Source of the DNA: JAOZHU01 sp964632845
GTDB lineage: Archaea > Thermoproteota > Bathyarchaeia > Bathyarchaeales > Bathycorpusculaceae
DNA length: 42,471 nucleotides
Assembly: GCA_964632845.1 (NCBI GenBank)
Contig: CAZWDU010000015.1
Span: 1 to 42,471 of the forward strand
Direction of reading: 5' to 3'
Both the position numbers and the translations under genes were made by a program. This document shows positions 41,568-42,471 of this stretch, piece after piece (the stretch's first letter is position 1; every line of letters starts with the position of its first letter). The notes under the pieces are model-generated. The model was not told the origin of the DNA. It was given only the letters and a program-made list of their open reading frames with translations, and did not search any database.

Positions 41568-41747
41568 ATGATGAATTGGTTAGAGCTAGAAGAAAAAGTT
41601 AAGAAAGCTAGGCGTAAGGAAAGAAGAGAGAAAAAGGAAAGCTGGTTTGGAGTATTAGAGCAGCTAAACAAGAACGGCAGCTACGTGTGGTCTCCCATCG
41701 TTTTAGGAGGAAAAATTGTAGGGGTGCGGAAAATCCGCCCCTTATAA
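41568..41747 (+). CDS. Hypothetical small highly charged protein
   Basis: A 59-residue protein with a clear GGAGG site (41554-41558) before tandem ATGs. The first half is a lysine/arginine/glutamate helix (LEEKVKKARRKERREKKES), the second SYVWSPIVLGGKIVGVRK. It is not recognised; possibly nucleic-acid binding. Confidence 0.55.
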   Translation: MMNWLELEEKVKKARRKERREKKESWFGVLEQLNKNGSYVWSPIVLGGKIVGVRKIRPL

Positions 41748-41765
41748 TTTTTGGAGACGAAAGAG

Positions 41766-42206
41766 ATGAGCGTTATAAAATTTTCAGTAGCCGAGTTCGC
41801 TGACATAGCCTCAACAATTAGGTATGACACTGTTCTGCGTGACCATTTCTATTCACTTAAGGAAGTTGGCGAGTTGGCAAGGCTTAAGATGTATCCGCCC
41901 AGCGAGGCGCAGCTGGATAAGGCTGTTCTATGCTGGGTTGAGCGACTTTACATTGCCAACGCTTTGGCTTTTGAGTACCAATACGGCGATTCAGAGGTAA
42001 TCAGCATAAAACGGTTAACCGAGAAAGATTTGGAGGGTCAACTGCTGAGCCGAAGAGAAATTCTTGAGAAGCTTCGGGGCTTGCGATACAACTTGTTCAC
42101 TAATGCGGGACGAACCTTCTTAGGCGAGGATGATATGGCAAAGCTTTCCGCGCTAATACAGCTAATCCAGGACTACAGGGAAATGAAGATGGAGGGGTTC
42201 GTTTAG
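41766..42206 (+). CDS. Hypothetical helical viral protein
   Basis: A 146-residue protein from ATG 41766, preceded by GGAGACGAAAGAG (the open frame also has TTG 41751). It is all helical (VAEFADIASTIRYDTVLRDH; DDMAKLSALIQLIQDYREMK). No family is recognised. It is in a tight operon with the flanking small genes. Confidence 0.6.
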   Translation: MSVIKFSVAEFADIASTIRYDTVLRDHFYSLKEVGELARLKMYPPSEAQLDKAVLCWVERLYIANALAFEYQYGDSEVISIKRLTEKDLEGQLLSRREILEKLRGLRYNLFTNAGRTFLGEDDMAKLSALIQLIQDYREMKMEGFV

Positions 42207-42207
42207 G

Positions 42208-42456
42208 ATGCCTGAGCCGAAGCTTTGCCCGAACTGCCCTCTTCTTTCTTTGCTACCCATAGTCTACGCCAACAGGATATGCTACACGCGGCAGAGGGAG
42301 CAGCTTACTCCGCTTAAGATTTGTCAGCAGCTTAGAGCGTTATGGCTCAGCAAACCATACGTGACGCTGGAAGGGTGCCCTTATTTTGCGGAAACGGAGA
42401 GGATAGACCGCTATGCCAAAAAGACAGTGCAAAGGCAAATTCTGGCCGAAGGTTAG
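42208..42456 (+). CDS. Small cysteine-containing viral protein
   Basis: An 82-residue protein one base after the upstream stop. It has CPNCPLL near the start and single cysteines in RICYTRQ, LKICQQL and EGCPYFAET, a pattern that could bind zinc or an iron-sulfur cluster. Function unknown. Confidence 0.55.
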   Translation: MPEPKLCPNCPLLSLLPIVYANRICYTRQREQLTPLKICQQLRALWLSKPYVTLEGCPYFAETERIDRYAKKTVQRQILAEG

Positions 42457-42471
42457 AGCCTTAATCTGGGA
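42413..42471 (+). CDS. Start of a further small gene (partial)
   Basis: ATG 42413 with GAGAGG upstream opens a frame (MPKRQCKGKFWPKVRALIW) that overlaps the previous gene's end and runs off the window. Basic and tryptophan-containing; only 19 codons are visible, so the call is tentative. Confidence 0.35.
   Translation, partial: MPKRQCKGKFWPKVRALIW

Noticed and set aside
1..42471. Search for CRISPR arrays, rRNA genes, complete tRNAs, insertion sequences and an integrase.
   Set aside because: No regularly spaced repeats, rRNA segments, transposase or tyrosine/serine recombinase catalytic motifs were seen. Only the 3' tRNA fragment was found.

Overview
The window looks like part of an archaeal chromosome carrying two tailed-virus-derived elements. 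Archaeal signs seen directly are ribosomal protein L10e in place of bacterial L16, a Dph2 diphthamide enzyme, an archaeal-type tRNA methyltransferase with a TEPDLGP motif, TATA-type promoters about 26 bases before likely transcription starts, frequent GTG/TTG starts and several apparently leaderless genes. NosD-like surface proteins and the general gene style suggest a Bathyarchaeia-like lineage, but this placement is an inference.

Region 1 (1-3471) is the end of a first virus-derived element. Nearly all its genes are on the minus strand: a helix-turn-helix protein like a small terminase (cut by the window edge), a ParB-like protein, an ABC-type ATPase and a GNAT acetyltransferase. The last two are one reading frame broken at a run of nine A's. 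Small proteins, a divergent AhpD-like gene with a palindrome beside it, a zinc ribbon and a 3' tRNA fragment (T arm, acceptor strand, CCA) follow; the fragment is the likely attachment site.

Region 2 (3500-21320) is host chromosome: two membrane proteins, ketol-acid reductoisomerase (fungal type), an operon of L10e and PEP synthase, Dph2 and a METTL5-like rRNA methyltransferase, a TrmG10-type methyltransferase, dCTP deaminase, a polyferredoxin/NosD-like/CcdA-like cluster, a TspO-like protein, an Lrp-type regulator interrupted by an in-frame TGA, and a two-gene ABC-2 exporter.

Region 3 (about 21440 to the end) is a head-tail provirus that runs past the right edge. Small early genes and winged-helix proteins come first. 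A minus-strand block follows with two helix-turn-helix regulators and two membrane proteins that share an N-terminal motif. The plus-strand structural operon then runs: prohead protease/scaffold, decoration protein, HK97-type capsid protein, portal, connector, head closure, tail terminator, tail tube, tail assembly chaperone with reading-frame shifts, gp10-like protein, a very short tape measure, tail hub, lysis-like membrane proteins, large terminase, and a second ATPase-GNAT fusion of the COG2401 type. No integrase, polymerase or primase is visible, so part of the element lies outside the window.

The most unusual points are: (a) related ATPase-GNAT systems in both elements, beside a ParB-like gene in one, consistent with a predicted nucleic-acid-modification system; (b) three virion proteins with what look like added carbohydrate-active or carbohydrate-binding domains; (c) clustered reading-frame shifts; and (d) a shared operator motif that appears to control the regulators and the structural operon.
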